From the NCBI GenBank assembly GCA_943328365.2, contig CALPZT020000072.1:1-7362 (forward strand): DNA of 7,362 bases, in the 5' to 3' direction. This DNA comes from Bifidobacterium breve (GTDB taxonomy: Bacteria; Actinomycetota; Actinomycetes; S36-B12). A program made the position numbers and the translations under genes. The notes under the pieces were generated by a model. The model made no database searches, was not told where the DNA came from, and saw only the letters and a program-made list of their open reading frames with translations. Below, one piece after another: positions 1 through 6,293 of this stretch; position 1 is the first letter of the stretch; each line of letters starts with the position of its first letter.

Positions 1-2736
1 GAGCTTCCAGACATCGGGAACGCCGAAGGCCTTTGCCGCGGCCGATTGCGACACCTTCGCCGTCCAAGCGCGATTGGTGTTGTCAGGATGCAGTGCCCAG
101 TGATCGTCGACGCTGACGGCATAGGGCAGGTCGCCGCCCCAGACATCCTTGACCGAGGTCGTCGCGCCGCCAGTGGACGAGGTGTAGAAGGCCTTGATCG
201 GCTTTCCCTTGTAGAGCACGGTTAAGCTCGTCGTGTCCGATGAATTCGTCGCCTTCACGGCATCGGCCCAGCGATTGCCCTTCGGTCCGCTCTGCTTCGC
301 CCAGCCGGTGAACGTCTGATCCGTGAAGGGGCCTCCGCCATCGTCGACGTGGCAGGAGCATGACTTGCGCAGCCCGTCCGCCATCTTCGACAGCCCGTAC
401 GACCTCGCCGCAATCGCCTGAGCCTGCATTGCCGCTTCTGGCCAGGCACTTGACACTTCAGAGATGCCGAAGAGGTACTCGTCATGCATTCGAACCGAGT
501 TCACGGCATTGAGTCGCACGCCTGACGACGTGTTCACAGCCGTGATGTCGATCGATCCATCCCGGTACCGATGGCCCGATGAGCCGAAGGTTCCGCTCGG
601 CCCGATGAGATTGAGGAGCGTCGTCGGCCCAGCCGCGCCTCCGGGCTCCCGCGTGCCCGCCCAGCGAATCTTCACCGTGGGCGCAGAGCCAAGATCGGTG
701 GCGGTGCCTCCAGCAATGCGGCGAACACCGACCGAGGAGCCGCTGACGTTGAAGGCGAACACGTCATCGGGACCACCGATGGTCGACGTGCCGCCAACCG
801 TCACTTCGACTGCGCCGCCGCCCTGCTCAAGTGCTTCAGCGCGAGCCTGCGCCGACTGCACCTGGTACAGCAGGTTCACCTGAATATCCATGTCGTCCCG
901 GGTGGGCTCGACCGTCGTGCCCGAGTAGTAGTGGGTGACGATCTCCGAGGCATTCTTGCCCTCGAGGGCCATGCCATAGGCGCCCCACTGCGACATGCCG
1001 ATCCCGTGGCCATAGCCGCTGCCGTTCAGGGTGAATTCGCCCGGCGGCCCGCAGGGATCGATCGGCGAGGTTGCTGTAGCAGGGATGACTCCGGTACCCA
1101 CCCACGGGAAAATCGCGTCACCATTGCTCGACCCGCTCATCGTGAGGGAGTAAGTGCCGGGAGCAACCTGGGCACCCGAGTCGTCAAGCTTGTCCCAGGT
1201 GATGGACAGCGGTCCGCTCGTCTCCTGCTGGCCGCTCAGCGTGCGGACTTGCGTGCCGCACTTCGAGGTGATCGCAACTGTCCAGGCGAGCGGCGCCGTC
1301 GTCGTGGTCGTCAGCGTGAGTGGCGTGCTCGTGCCCCACGCAGCCGGAGCCGACATCGCCGGGTTGAACGTCGTGACGCCCATTTTCGACGCGACCATCG
1401 CCCGGATCGTCGGAATCTGCGGCTCGAGGTAACGGCCCGGGCACGCCGTCTGGCCGATGTCTCGGTGCCCGCCGATGACGAGGGCATTCGCCTCCTGGCC
1501 GGGCTGGTATTTCGAGGTACCGGCACTTGAATCCGAGACGAGGACGGCCGTGCCATTCGGGTCGCGGTGGTTCATCGAGAGCTTCCAGGCCATCAACTGC
1601 GCCACCGACTCATCGATTGCGGCCATCTCTTCAGCCGGCGGATTCTTCGCCTGGAAGTTTCCAACCGCCGAGACGGCGAACGTCTCGTTGTTGAATCCCG
1701 CGGTATGGCCTCCGATGACCGCCTGGTCCATGCCCCCTGCCCGGCCCTCGTACAGACGCCCGAAGCGATCGACGAGGAAGTTGTAGGCCATGTCCGAGTA
1801 GCGCAGGCCCTTCACGAACCAGCCGTAGAGGTTGCGGACCTGCTGCGCGGCCTCTTCCGGGGAGTACGAGTTGCTCGTCACCGTGTGGTGCAGGAATGCC
1901 GCCTTGATGGTTCCGGCGTACTTTGGGCCGGCTCGGCGGAGGGATTCGTTCGCCCCCCACTCGGCCCGGGTGATGATCGTCGGCATGGGCGCGCCGAGCG
2001 TTGCAGCTGCCACGGTCGAGATCGGCAGGTCATCGGCGCGCGGACCGAGAGGGATGTCTGCATCCTCGTCAACCACCGGGTTGTTCATGAGCATGATCTG
2101 CGGGTCCACCGGTGCCTCACCGCCCGGAGTGTCGATGCGCACCTGAACGCCATCGGACTCGCCGGTGATGAGCGGCTCTGTTCCGAAGCGCACGCCCTGG
2201 GCCTCAAGGGATCCGGGGTCCGGTGCGTGCTCGGATACCGGCAGCGGCGTCCAATTGCTCCACCCGTCGCTGTCGCGGACTCTCACGAGAATGCGCGACG
2301 AGGCATCGAGTGGCGATGCGGTCGTGACCCCGACGAGCCCAAAGTCCTCCGTGCTCGTCTGAGCCGTGGCGATGGCCGGCCGAAGGGGCGCAAGCGCCGG
2401 CGCGGCAGCCTGAGTGGCGCCTTCACCGGCTGACGCATCGGATTCGGGAAGGGGCGCGAGGCCGAGCGATTCGACATGGACATCGCCGACGAGTGCATCC
2501 CACGAGGCCATCGAGATGGCGCTGTCGGCGACTGCGCTCTCATCGATGCCGGCGAGGGGAATCGAATGCAGGACCGGGGTCACCGGTGCGCGGTTGGCAA
2601 GGCGATCAGCTGCGCCTGTGCTGAATTCAGCGATCGGCACGAGAAAGGAGGAGACAAGGATGGTCGATGCCACGCAGGCGAGGACGAGGCGGCCCGCGGA
2701 TCGTGGTGGTGCGAGCACGTGAGCGTCCTTCCTCAT
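1..2736 (-). CDS. Secreted PGRP/Amidase_2 + SpoIID/LytB peptidoglycan hydrolase (C-terminus cut by window edge)
   Basis: Open from an ATG at 2736 to the left edge, giving 912 residues with no stop. The N-terminus has basic residues then a hydrophobic stretch (about 15-36), read as a signal peptide or membrane anchor, followed by an Ala/Pro-rich linker. Residues about 252-450 form a PGRP/Amidase_2 domain: ITRAEWGA at its start, HHT with H283/H284, MAYNF, and GHRDIGQTACPG with H424 and C432. This keeps the zinc ligands of T7-lysozyme-like N-acetylmuramoyl-L-alanine amidases, which cut stem peptides from glycan. Residues about 468-535 resemble a FlgD-type Ig-like fold (VAPGTYSLTMSG). GYGHGIGMSQWGAYGMA (around H577) and the segment from about 720 (EYLFGISEVSSAWP, with E760 at the catalytic-Glu position; AQAIAARSYG; AFYTSSTGGATTS) are SpoIID/LytB signatures, a family that cleaves denuded glycan strands. 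Divergent from the LCP gene. Start supported by a strong ribosome binding site. Family assignment is firm; dual activity is inferred. Confidence 0.93.
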   Translation of the reverse strand, partial: MRKDAHVLAPPRSAGRLVLACVASTILVSSFLVPIAEFSTGAADRLANRAPVTPVLHSIPLAGIDESAVADSAISMASWDALVGDVHVESLGLAPLPESDASAGEGATQAAAPALAPLRPAIATAQTSTEDFGLVGVTTASPLDASSRILVRVRDSDGWSNWTPLPVSEHAPDPGSLEAQGVRFGTEPLITGESDGVQVRIDTPGGEAPVDPQIMLMNNPVVDEDADIPLGPRADDLPISTVAAATLGAPMPTIITRAEWGANESLRRAGPKYAGTIKAAFLHHTVTSNSYSPEEAAQQVRNLYGWFVKGLRYSDMAYNFLVDRFGRLYEGRAGGMDQAVIGGHTAGFNNETFAVSAVGNFQAKNPPAEEMAAIDESVAQLMAWKLSMNHRDPNGTAVLVSDSSAGTSKYQPGQEANALVIGGHRDIGQTACPGRYLEPQIPTIRAMVASKMGVTTFNPAMSAPAAWGTSTPLTLTTTTTAPLAWTVAITSKCGTQVRTLSGQQETSGPLSITWDKLDDSGAQVAPGTYSLTMSGSSNGDAIFPWVGTGVIPATATSPIDPCGPPGEFTLNGSGYGHGIGMSQWGAYGMALEGKNASEIVTHYYSGTTVEPTRDDMDIQVNLLYQVQSAQARAEALEQGGGAVEVTVGGTSTIGGPDDVFAFNVSGSSVGVRRIAGGTATDLGSAPTVKIRWAGTREPGGAAGPTTLLNLIGPSGTFGSSGHRYRDGSIDITAVNTSSGVRLNAVNSVRMHDEYLFGISEVSSAWPEAAMQAQAIAARSYGLSKMADGLRKSCSCHVDDGGGPFTDQTFTGWAKQSGPKGNRWADAVKATNSSDTTSLTVLYKGKPIKAFYTSSTGGATTSVKDVWGGDLPYAVSVDDHWALHPDNTNRAWTAKVSQSAAAKAFGVPDVWKL

Positions 2737-2741
2737 CGAAA

Positions 2742-2748
2742 CTTCCTC
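2742..2748 (-). promoter_or_regulatory. Ribosome binding site of the amidase/SpoIID gene
   Basis: On the minus strand GAGGAAG lies five bases before the ATG at 2736. It is a good match to the anti-Shine-Dalgarno pairing sequence. No better start lies nearby, and the signal-like N-terminus begins immediately, so this site fixes the start. Confidence 0.7.
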
Positions 2749-2865
2749 GTCGAACCTGGGGCCAGAGCATGGGCAGAGCCCACGGCATCGCGACCGGATC
2801 CGGGGCGGCGCCACGGATCGAACTCCCACGGTGCCACATGACGACGAAGAATCACAATCCCCACG

Positions 2866-2897
2866 CGTCACATCCATCACTTTGTTCACTTGTGACG
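2866..2897. promoter_or_regulatory. 7-bp inverted repeat CGTCACA-N18-TGTGACG, candidate operator
   Basis: The two 7-base arms are at 2866-2872 and 2891-2897 and are perfect reverse complements; the next outer base does not pair. The 18-base spacer is AT-richer and contains two further TCACT-like pieces. Half sites of the TGTGA/TCACA type are used by Crp/GlxR-like regulators, and GTCACA resembles a half site reported for MtrA, but the inward/outward order and the spacing match neither standard site. The position about 130-160 bases before the hydrolase start suits an operator. This is a candidate only. Confidence 0.3.
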
Positions 2898-2953
2898 GAA
2901 GCGATGGCCCGTCTCAGCCGGGTGACGAGACAGTCGAATTCACCCATTCCCGA

Positions 2954-2981
2954 GGGAACCATCCGACTCGCACCTGCGTCC
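2954..2981 (+). promoter_or_regulatory. Candidate ECF-sigma-type promoter for the LCP gene
   Basis: GGGAACC at 2954-2960 is followed after 16 bases by CGTCC at 2977-2981. This resembles the GGAAC/CGTC pattern used by envelope-stress ECF sigma factors (SigE/SigM types), which are known in other bacteria to control LCP genes. It would give a leader of about 115-120 bases before the ATG at 3106. Such short motifs arise by chance, so confidence is low. Confidence 0.25.
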
Positions 2982-3017
2982 AACCCTTGAAAGTCCGATG
3001 TACGGCTGTGTCCGGCT

Positions 3018-3023
3018 TACGAT
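3018..3023 (+). promoter_or_regulatory. Candidate -10 hexamer TACGAT upstream of the LCP gene
   Basis: TACGAT keeps the key TA---T positions of a housekeeping -10 element, a form common in actinobacteria. The nearest TTGAAA (2987-2992) is 25 bases upstream, too far for a normal spacer, so no good -35 partner is visible. If used, transcription would begin near 3030. The upstream in-frame ATGs at 2998 and 3022 would then lie outside the message, which favours the start at 3106. Confidence 0.3.
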
Positions 3024-3105
3024 GGCCGAGTACGACACGGATCCACGAACAGATCCACCCCACGCACGACCCCGATCGCCCCCTCACGGACGGACAACCG
3101 CTCGC

Positions 3106-4521
3106 ATGACCCAGCCCGCACGCCGCCGATGGCCCCGAGTTCTCGCAGCGACCCTCTCCGGAGTGATCGTTGCCGTGACCCTCGCCGGGGTCGGCGTGAA
3201 CGCAATGATGGGCCGGTTGCAGGGCAACATCACCGCCGTCGACGTCTCTGACCAGCTCGGTGGCACGCCAGGTGAAGGCGACGCTCCGATCACGGTCGAC
3301 GAGGCGGGCAGCTACCAGCCCTTCACGGTCCTGCTCATGGGCAGCGACAGCCGCAGCGGCAAGGACAACCGCGGCTACGGAAGCGCATCGCAGTTCGGCG
3401 GAGCCCGCTCCGACACGACGATCCTGCTTCACGTGAGTGCCGACCGCAAGAGCGCCATTGCGGTGAGCATCCCCCGCGACACCCTCATCACTCTCCCGAA
3501 GTGCAAGTCCGACGGCAAGACGGTCGGCGGCTACGAGGGCAAGTTCAACGCCGCCTTCGACATCGCCGGCCCCGGATGCACGATCAAGGCCGTCGAGGAA
3601 ATGTCCGGCCTCAATATCGACAACTTCATGATGGTCGACTTCGGCGGGTTCAAGCGCATCGTCGATGCGATCGGTGGCGTCGAGATCTGCCTCAAGGAGG
3701 ACGTGAACGATGACAAGAGCGGGCTGAACCTGAGCAAGGGCAAGCACACGGTCAAGGGCGAGGAGGCACTCGCCTTCGTGCGTGCTCGCAAGACACTCGG
3801 CGATGGCTCTGACACCTCGCGAATCCGTCGACAACAGGCCTTTATCTCCTCGCTCACCCGAAAGGTGCTGTCGAGCGGCACGCTGCTGAACCCCGCGACC
3901 CTGCTCAGCCTTCTCGATGCGGCGACGCAGTCGCTCACCGCCGATCCGCAGCTTGCGAACATCGACAATCTCCGCGAGCTCGCGCTGAGCATGAAGGACC
4001 TCAGGCCGAGCGACATCGCATTCGTCACGGCGCCGTGGAAGCCCGCCGGCGACGGCGCGAACGTCCTCATCAATTCGAAGAAGGCCGCGCCCCTGTGGGA
4101 GGCGATCAAGCTCGACACCACCTGGCCGGCGAAGCAGGACTCCGATCAGCCACTCCTCAAGACCGAGCCATCCCAGATCTACGTCGACGTGCTCAACGGC
4201 TCCTCGACAAAGGGCAAGGCGAAGAAGGTCGCCAAGGAGTTGCGGGCAGCGGGCTATCGCGTGGGTGACGTGGGCAGCACCCCTGGCAAGGACATCGTCG
4301 CGACGACCGTCGTCCAGTACGACCCGAAGTGGGACGTGTCCGCCAAGACCCTCATCTTCGCTGCTGGTGCCCAGGGCGAATCGGTGCCCAAGAAGGGCCA
4401 GCGGATGACGCTCATCATCGGCGACGACTTCACCTCGATCCAGGAAGTGACGATCACCAGCATTGCTGCCGACCAGACGGCTGACCTGAATACGGCCGAT
4501 GAGTCGTACTGCGCGGCGTAG
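3106..4521 (+). CDS. LCP (LytR-CpsA-Psr) family glycopolymer ligase with LytR_C domain
   Basis: The product is a 471-residue, type II membrane protein: a basic cytoplasmic tip, one membrane helix at about 11-33, then an extracellular LCP domain at about 72-255. Hallmarks are LLMGSDSR (D81, R83), RSDT (R101, D103), SIPRDT (R124, D125), GGVEICL, the Arg-rich AFVRAR and SRIRRQQ. These are the Mg-binding Asp and lipid-pyrophosphate-binding Arg of the family. Residues about 356-440 form a LytR_C domain (VLNGSS, AGYRVGDVG). LCP enzymes transfer lipid-linked wall polymers onto peptidoglycan, or in some actinobacteria glycans onto proteins; the substrate here cannot be told. In-frame ATGs at 2998 and 3022 would add 36 or 28 Pro/Arg-rich residues. 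I chose 3106 because the membrane helix follows at once and a -10-like element overlaps the 3022 ATG, although its ribosome site (GGACGGA, 3088-3094) is weak. The stop lies in a tandem repeat. Confidence 0.95.
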   Translation: MTQPARRRWPRVLAATLSGVIVAVTLAGVGVNAMMGRLQGNITAVDVSDQLGGTPGEGDAPITVDEAGSYQPFTVLLMGSDSRSGKDNRGYGSASQFGGARSDTTILLHVSADRKSAIAVSIPRDTLITLPKCKSDGKTVGGYEGKFNAAFDIAGPGCTIKAVEEMSGLNIDNFMMVDFGGFKRIVDAIGGVEICLKEDVNDDKSGLNLSKGKHTVKGEEALAFVRARKTLGDGSDTSRIRRQQAFISSLTRKVLSSGTLLNPATLLSLLDAATQSLTADPQLANIDNLRELALSMKDLRPSDIAFVTAPWKPAGDGANVLINSKKAAPLWEAIKLDTTWPAKQDSDQPLLKTEPSQIYVDVLNGSSTKGKAKKVAKELRAAGYRVGDVGSTPGKDIVATTVVQYDPKWDVSAKTLIFAAGAQGESVPKKGQRMTLIIGDDFTSIQEVTITSIAADQTADLNTADESYCAA

Positions 4522-4586
4522 CCGCCGGGCCGGATGAACCGCGCGGCGTAGCCGCCGGGCCGGATGAACCGCGCGGCGTAGCCGCC
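4511..4586. repeat. 30-bp tandem repeat, 2.5 copies, spanning the LCP stop codon
   Basis: Two perfect 30-base units (4511-4540, 4541-4570) are followed by the first 16 bases of a third (4571-4586). The unit starts GCGCGGCGTAGCCGCC and ends GGGCCGGATGAACC. It covers the last LCP codons and nearly all of the 67-base gap to the convergent glycosyltransferase gene. Since 30 is a multiple of three, the LCP stop TAG (4519-4521) recurs in frame at 4549-4551 and 4579-4581. Each copy holds a small perfect hairpin. The identity of the copies suggests recent duplication or ongoing homogenisation. Confidence 0.95.
4513..4585. terminator. Three short GC hairpins between convergent genes, possible bidirectional terminator
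   Basis: Each repeat copy contains GCGGC-GTA-GCCGC, a 5-bp stem with a 3-base loop, at 4513-4525, 4543-4555 and 4573-4585. They sit between two convergent genes, where a bidirectional terminator is expected. No T-tract follows on either strand, as is often the case in actinobacteria. The stems are short, so the terminator role is inferred from position. Confidence 0.35.
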
Positions 4587-4588
4587 AG

Positions 4589-5482
4589 CTAGATGACCGG
4601 TGGTCGGCCGGCTCGGGTCATGGCCCAGACGGTGCTCCAACGCATGCGCCGGCGGCCGCCCGGATTGACCCGGATGCCCTCAGCCAGGCCGCCGAACCAC
4701 GCCCGAAGGGCTGCCCGATTGCGCATGCGCACGAGGGTGAGCGCGACCCAACTGCCGACGTAGAGCGGCTCGAGCACGAGAGGCAGGTTGCGGCGGGCCA
4801 GCCACACCCGGTTGCGTGCGTTGAGCCGGTAGTAGACGTCATGCCGGGCTGGATCGATGACCGGGTGGTTCACGACGAGGTCGCCGGCGTACCACGCGAC
4901 GTAGCCCTCGTCCCACGTCCGCCAGACGACCTCTATTCCCTCATGCGCATAGAAGAACGGCGCGGGCCAGCCATCGATTGCCTCGAAGATGCTTCGCCGC
5001 ATGGCGACGGCCCCCTCCCAAAGTGAGGTCGCCGGCCCCGGTTCGGCCGGGTCACCTACGCGCAGGCGCGGCACCCAGCGACCGGGGGACGCCTCACCCG
5101 TGGGGTCGACAACGCGGGGTTGAATAAGGCCGAGCCTGGGATGGGCCACGAAGCGCTCGGCCACCGCGAGGAGGAAGCCGGGGTCAGGCAGGCTCGCATC
5201 ATCGTCGAGGAAGAACAGCAGGTCGCCGGCGACGAGGGGTACGCCAGCATTGCGGCCCGCCGGAATGCCGAGGTTCTCCACGAGGCCAAGGGTCCGGACT
5301 CCGTCGGGGATACCGACAGGCTCCCAGCCGTTGCCGACGACGACGATGTCGAGATCGACGCCATCCTGGGCGAGGAGCGATGCGATGCCGGCGGCGAGTT
5401 CAGCAGGGCGCCTGCCCATGGTGAGGACGACCACCCCGTACGCGGGACGCTCGTTGGAGCGTCCGGCCGCATCGTACGTCAT
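4589..5482 (-). CDS. GT2-family (GT-A fold) glycosyltransferase
   Basis: The 297-residue product transfers a sugar from a nucleotide-sugar donor. The start of the GT-A fold is visible: YGVVVLTMGRRPAEL (15-29), DIVVVGNG (45-52), ENLGIPAGRNAG (69-80, the usual GT2 nucleotide-binding turn) and FFLDDDASLPD (90-100) with the metal-binding DXD-type D93-D95. Later come EGAVAMRRSIFEAIDGW (156-172) and HEGIEVVWR (180-188), the acceptor-side region where GT2 enzymes usually have an E/D-D pair; here it is H180-E181. The C-terminal 70 residues hold a short hydrophobic stretch (about 235-250) and many arginines, suggesting membrane association without multiple helices. Its ATG overlaps the stop of the preceding gene by ATGA, so the two are probably translationally coupled. 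There is no strong ribosome site of its own. Donor and acceptor are not predictable from sequence alone. Confidence 0.9.
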   Translation of the reverse strand: MTYDAAGRSNERPAYGVVVLTMGRRPAELAAGIASLLAQDGVDLDIVVVGNGWEPVGIPDGVRTLGLVENLGIPAGRNAGVPLVAGDLLFFLDDDASLPDPGFLLAVAERFVAHPRLGLIQPRVVDPTGEASPGRWVPRLRVGDPAEPGPATSLWEGAVAMRRSIFEAIDGWPAPFFYAHEGIEVVWRTWDEGYVAWYAGDLVVNHPVIDPARHDVYYRLNARNRVWLARRNLPLVLEPLYVGSWVALTLVRMRNRAALRAWFGGLAEGIRVNPGGRRRMRWSTVWAMTRAGRPPVI

Positions 5483-6282
5483 CGAAGCCGACTCGACGAC
5501 AGGATCGAGGCGTGGTGCCCGATCACTGTCACCACTCCGAATACGAGGAGTCCGGCGACGAGCACCCGGGTCGCGACGAGATCGCCCGCCGCGACGTCGA
5601 TGACTGACGCGACGAGTGCGAGCAGCGTGAGCTCAACCGAGTGGTAGGCCCGATGGAAGGGCACGAAACGTGCGAGCGAGCGCACGCTGCGCAAGCCACT
5701 GCTTCGTGGGGCTGCCACCTCCGCCTTCTCGGTGAGGCGCGGCAGGTCGTTGTAGGCGCGTGATCCATGCACCATGTCGTTCAGGGCCTTGTTGTAGAGA
5801 ACGAGGACGGCCAGCAGCGCTCCCATGAGCGGCCAGGGCGAGTCGAGCCATCCGGCATTCGGGAACCCCGCGGCGCGCAGGCCCAGGGCAATCGGGATGA
5901 GCCCCTCGGCCGTGTAGTGCCCGACGCGATCGAGGAACACACCGACCGGCGACGATGTCTGCCGCCACCGCGCGACCTCGCCATCGGAGCAGTCCCACAG
6001 CATTTGCATCTGCCCGAGCAGCGCCGCAAGGATGCCGCCGGACAGGCCCGGGATGAGCAGCGCGAAGGCCGCCGACGCCCCGGTCGCGATCATGAGCCAG
6101 GTGACCTGGTTGGCAGTGATCGACGTACGCAGGAGCAGCCGGGTCAGGTACGGCGAGATATCACGCAGGTAGACATCGGCGACCCAGTGCTCGGAGTTGC
6201 GCCGGCCGGTGATCGCAGGTGGCTGGCAGACCTCTCTGATCTGCGCGATAGACGGCCGCAGTGGACGTTCGACGAGGCTCAC
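5479..6282 (-). CDS. CDP-alcohol phosphatidyltransferase family membrane protein with altered active-site motif
   Basis: The 267-residue product starts at GTG 6282. The family moves a phospho-alcohol from a CDP-alcohol to an acceptor alcohol, or a phosphatidyl group from CDP-diacylglycerol, at the membrane. The signature runs D97-CS-D100-G101-EV-A104-R105, eight residues, G114-VFL-D118-RVG-H122. It fits D-x2-DG-x2-AR-x8-G-x3-D-x3-D except that the last Asp, the proposed catalytic base, is His. Membrane helices are seen at about 60-95 (ITANQVTWLM onward), 125-137, 150-164, 215-232 and 238-256. The GTG has AAGGGA five bases upstream. The frame stays open upstream through the 18-bp repeat to an ATG at 6666, but that part reads as low-complexity Ser/Cys, a shadow of the neighbouring gene. 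The gene follows a paralogue and overlaps the glycosyltransferase start by four bases. Family is clear; substrate is unknown. Confidence 0.88.
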   Translation of the reverse strand: MSLVERPLRPSIAQIREVCQPPAITGRRNSEHWVADVYLRDISPYLTRLLLRTSITANQVTWLMIATGASAAFALLIPGLSGGILAALLGQMQMLWDCSDGEVARWRQTSSPVGVFLDRVGHYTAEGLIPIALGLRAAGFPNAGWLDSPWPLMGALLAVLVLYNKALNDMVHGSRAYNDLPRLTEKAEVAAPRSSGLRSVRSLARFVPFHRAYHSVELTLLALVASVIDVAAGDLVATRVLVAGLLVFGVVTVIGHHASILSSSRLR

Positions 6283-6287
6283 GTCTT

Positions 6288-6293
6288 TCCCTT
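6288..6293 (-). promoter_or_regulatory. Ribosome binding site deciding the GTG start at 6282
   Basis: AAGGGA on the minus strand lies five bases before GTG 6282. It abuts the last of the four in-frame TGA codons of the upstream gene's frame (6293-6295). This supports GTG 6282 over the remote ATG at 6666 and over a TTG inside the repeat that has no comparable site. Confidence 0.6.

Larger units (their letters stand above)
2737..3105. other. Divergent intergenic region between hydrolase and LCP genes
   Basis: This 369-base stretch carries no convincing gene. Open frames crossing it are short or are shadows of the neighbours. It must hold the promoters of both divergent genes. The section about 2840-2900 is less GC-rich than its surroundings and contains a 7-bp inverted repeat. 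Toward the LCP gene there are an ECF-like element and a TACGAT hexamer. I found no clear TTGACA/TATAAT pair for the leftward gene and no riboswitch whose motifs I recognise. Confidence 0.7.

Noticed and set aside
1567..2433. A 288-codon plus-strand open frame
   Set aside because: It lies wholly antisense to the amidase part of the large hydrolase, is Arg/His/Gly-rich with no recognisable domain, and is a GC-driven shadow.
2809..2836. tRNA-like T-arm (a GTTCGAT string on the minus strand)
   Set aside because: The flanking bases do not form a five-pair T stem, and no acceptor or anticodon stem can be built around it.
2911..2931. Inverted repeat GTCTC...GAGAC
   Set aside because: Only five pairs with an 11-base loop, no extension and no T-tract; expected by chance in a region this size.
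2998..3024. Upstream ATG starts (2998 and 3022) for the LCP gene
   Set aside because: No good ribosome site precedes them and a -10-like element overlaps the second. Not excluded, since a Pro/Arg-rich cytoplasmic tail is possible in LCP proteins.
2914..3834. A 306-codon minus-strand open frame opposite the LCP gene
   Set aside because: The LCP motifs on the plus strand are unmistakable. The antisense product is a low-complexity Ala/Val/His-rich string with no known motif.
4254..4640. Minus-strand frame containing repeated RPGGYAARFI peptides
   Set aside because: The peptide repeat is just the 30-bp DNA repeat read in another frame; the rest is antisense to LytR_C. It is not a repeat protein.
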